Below, in pieces: positions 23,366 to 23,631 of a stretch of DNA of 23,631 nt. A program made the translations under genes and the position numbers. The notes under the pieces were generated by a model. The model worked only from the letters and a program-made list of their open reading frames with translations, was not told the origin of the DNA and searched no databases. Within the stretch, counting starts at the first letter, position 1. The number at the start of each line of letters is the position of its first letter. Source of the DNA: Alphaproteobacteria bacterium (lineage in GTDB: Bacteria > Pseudomonadota > Alphaproteobacteria > UBA8366); NCBI GenBank assembly GCA_029861675.1, contig JAOTYV010000040.1:1-23631 (forward strand). The letters run 5' to 3'.

Positions 23366-23631
23366 ACAAACCCGCCTGGAAGGCGCTCCCAGGTCGCCAT
23401 AAACAACAATGCGCCGATCAGCGCGACCAGCAACGAGCCGACGATTCCGACACCCCGCAACAACCACGACCGTGCAACCCCGCCGTCGCCGGTAAAGCGG
23501 ACGATCGACCGCCGCGTTCCGATCGCAAGCACCCCGACCATCGAGACCGTGATGGCCACGCCCAGCGCCATTACCAATGTTCCCCGCACGCCCAGAAACT
23601 ACAGGCCATTCGCCGCCGGGAAGCGCAGCGG
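23362..23631 (-). pseudogene. C-terminal end of a NicO-type nickel/cobalt transporter, interrupted by an in-frame TAG
   Basis: The frame from the right edge reads LRFPAANGL, then TAG at 23599-23601, then FLGVRGTLVMALGVAITVSM and a further hydrophobic helix ending at 23362. Typical NicO/RcnA-like transporters have FALANGL followed by a short segment and then MALGTAITVSA near the C-terminus. Sequence on both sides of the TAG fits that pattern, so the gene seems broken by a nonsense mutation (or a sequencing error). The alternative is a separate 75-residue membrane protein starting at the GTG at 23589. The stop (TAA) overlaps the stop of the convergent MerF-like gene. The rest of the gene lies outside the window. 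Confidence 0.5.

Overview
The window looks like a chromosomal stretch of a free-living, high-GC, flagellated alphaproteobacterium. The evidence is a magnesium-type HemB, an alphaproteobacterial-style ParC and bacterial Ate (Bpt-type aminoacyl transferase), MotB proteins with a characteristic core, and short intergenic repeats of the kind common in Rhodospirillales and Rhizobiales. That lineage call comes from recognising families, not from a search. There is no phage, transposase, CRISPR array, tRNA or rRNA. The coding density is high and no gene-free gap exceeds 300 bases.

Layout, left to right. Positions 1-909 hold the end of a MacB/FtsX-type ABC permease, translationally coupled to its ATPase. 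A lone SAM methyltransferase lies on the minus strand (973-1629). A plus-strand run follows: O-acetylhomoserine sulfhydrylase (metY), a class V aminotransferase-fold enzyme lacking the desulfurase cysteine, and hemB. Next is a minus-strand run of alpha/beta hydrolase, TauE/SafE exporter and HIT protein, preceded by an ornithine/lysine-type decarboxylase. Divergent from the decarboxylase are a penicillin acylase-family Ntn hydrolase and an ACT-domain threonine dehydratase. A flavin reductase and an MFS transporter form a minus-strand pair. The flagellar stator genes motA, motB and a second motB follow, then an RDD membrane protein. A TPR-methyltransferase fusion, an N-end-rule aminoacyl transferase (ate) and parC come next. 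The right end has a small MerF-like membrane protein and the C-terminal end of a probable NicO nickel/cobalt transporter interrupted by an amber stop.

Most genes are housekeeping or ordinary accessory metabolism: methionine/sulfur, heme, polyamine and threonine. The less ordinary elements are these. (i) A motA-motB-motB' cassette whose second MotB has lost the Asp of the peptidoglycan-binding GHTD motif. (ii) A TPR domain fused to a methyltransferase resembling RMT2/guanidinoacetate methyltransferase, whose 3' end is strikingly AT-rich. (iii) A MerF-like protein without the mercury-binding cysteine pair. (iv) Two copies of an ~82 bp double-hairpin intergenic repeat, plus two other repeat-like elements. 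(v) A possible folded leader RNA in front of metY. I do not see a convincing wholly new multi-gene system. The TPR-methyltransferase and the divergent MotB pair are the best candidates for undescribed biology.
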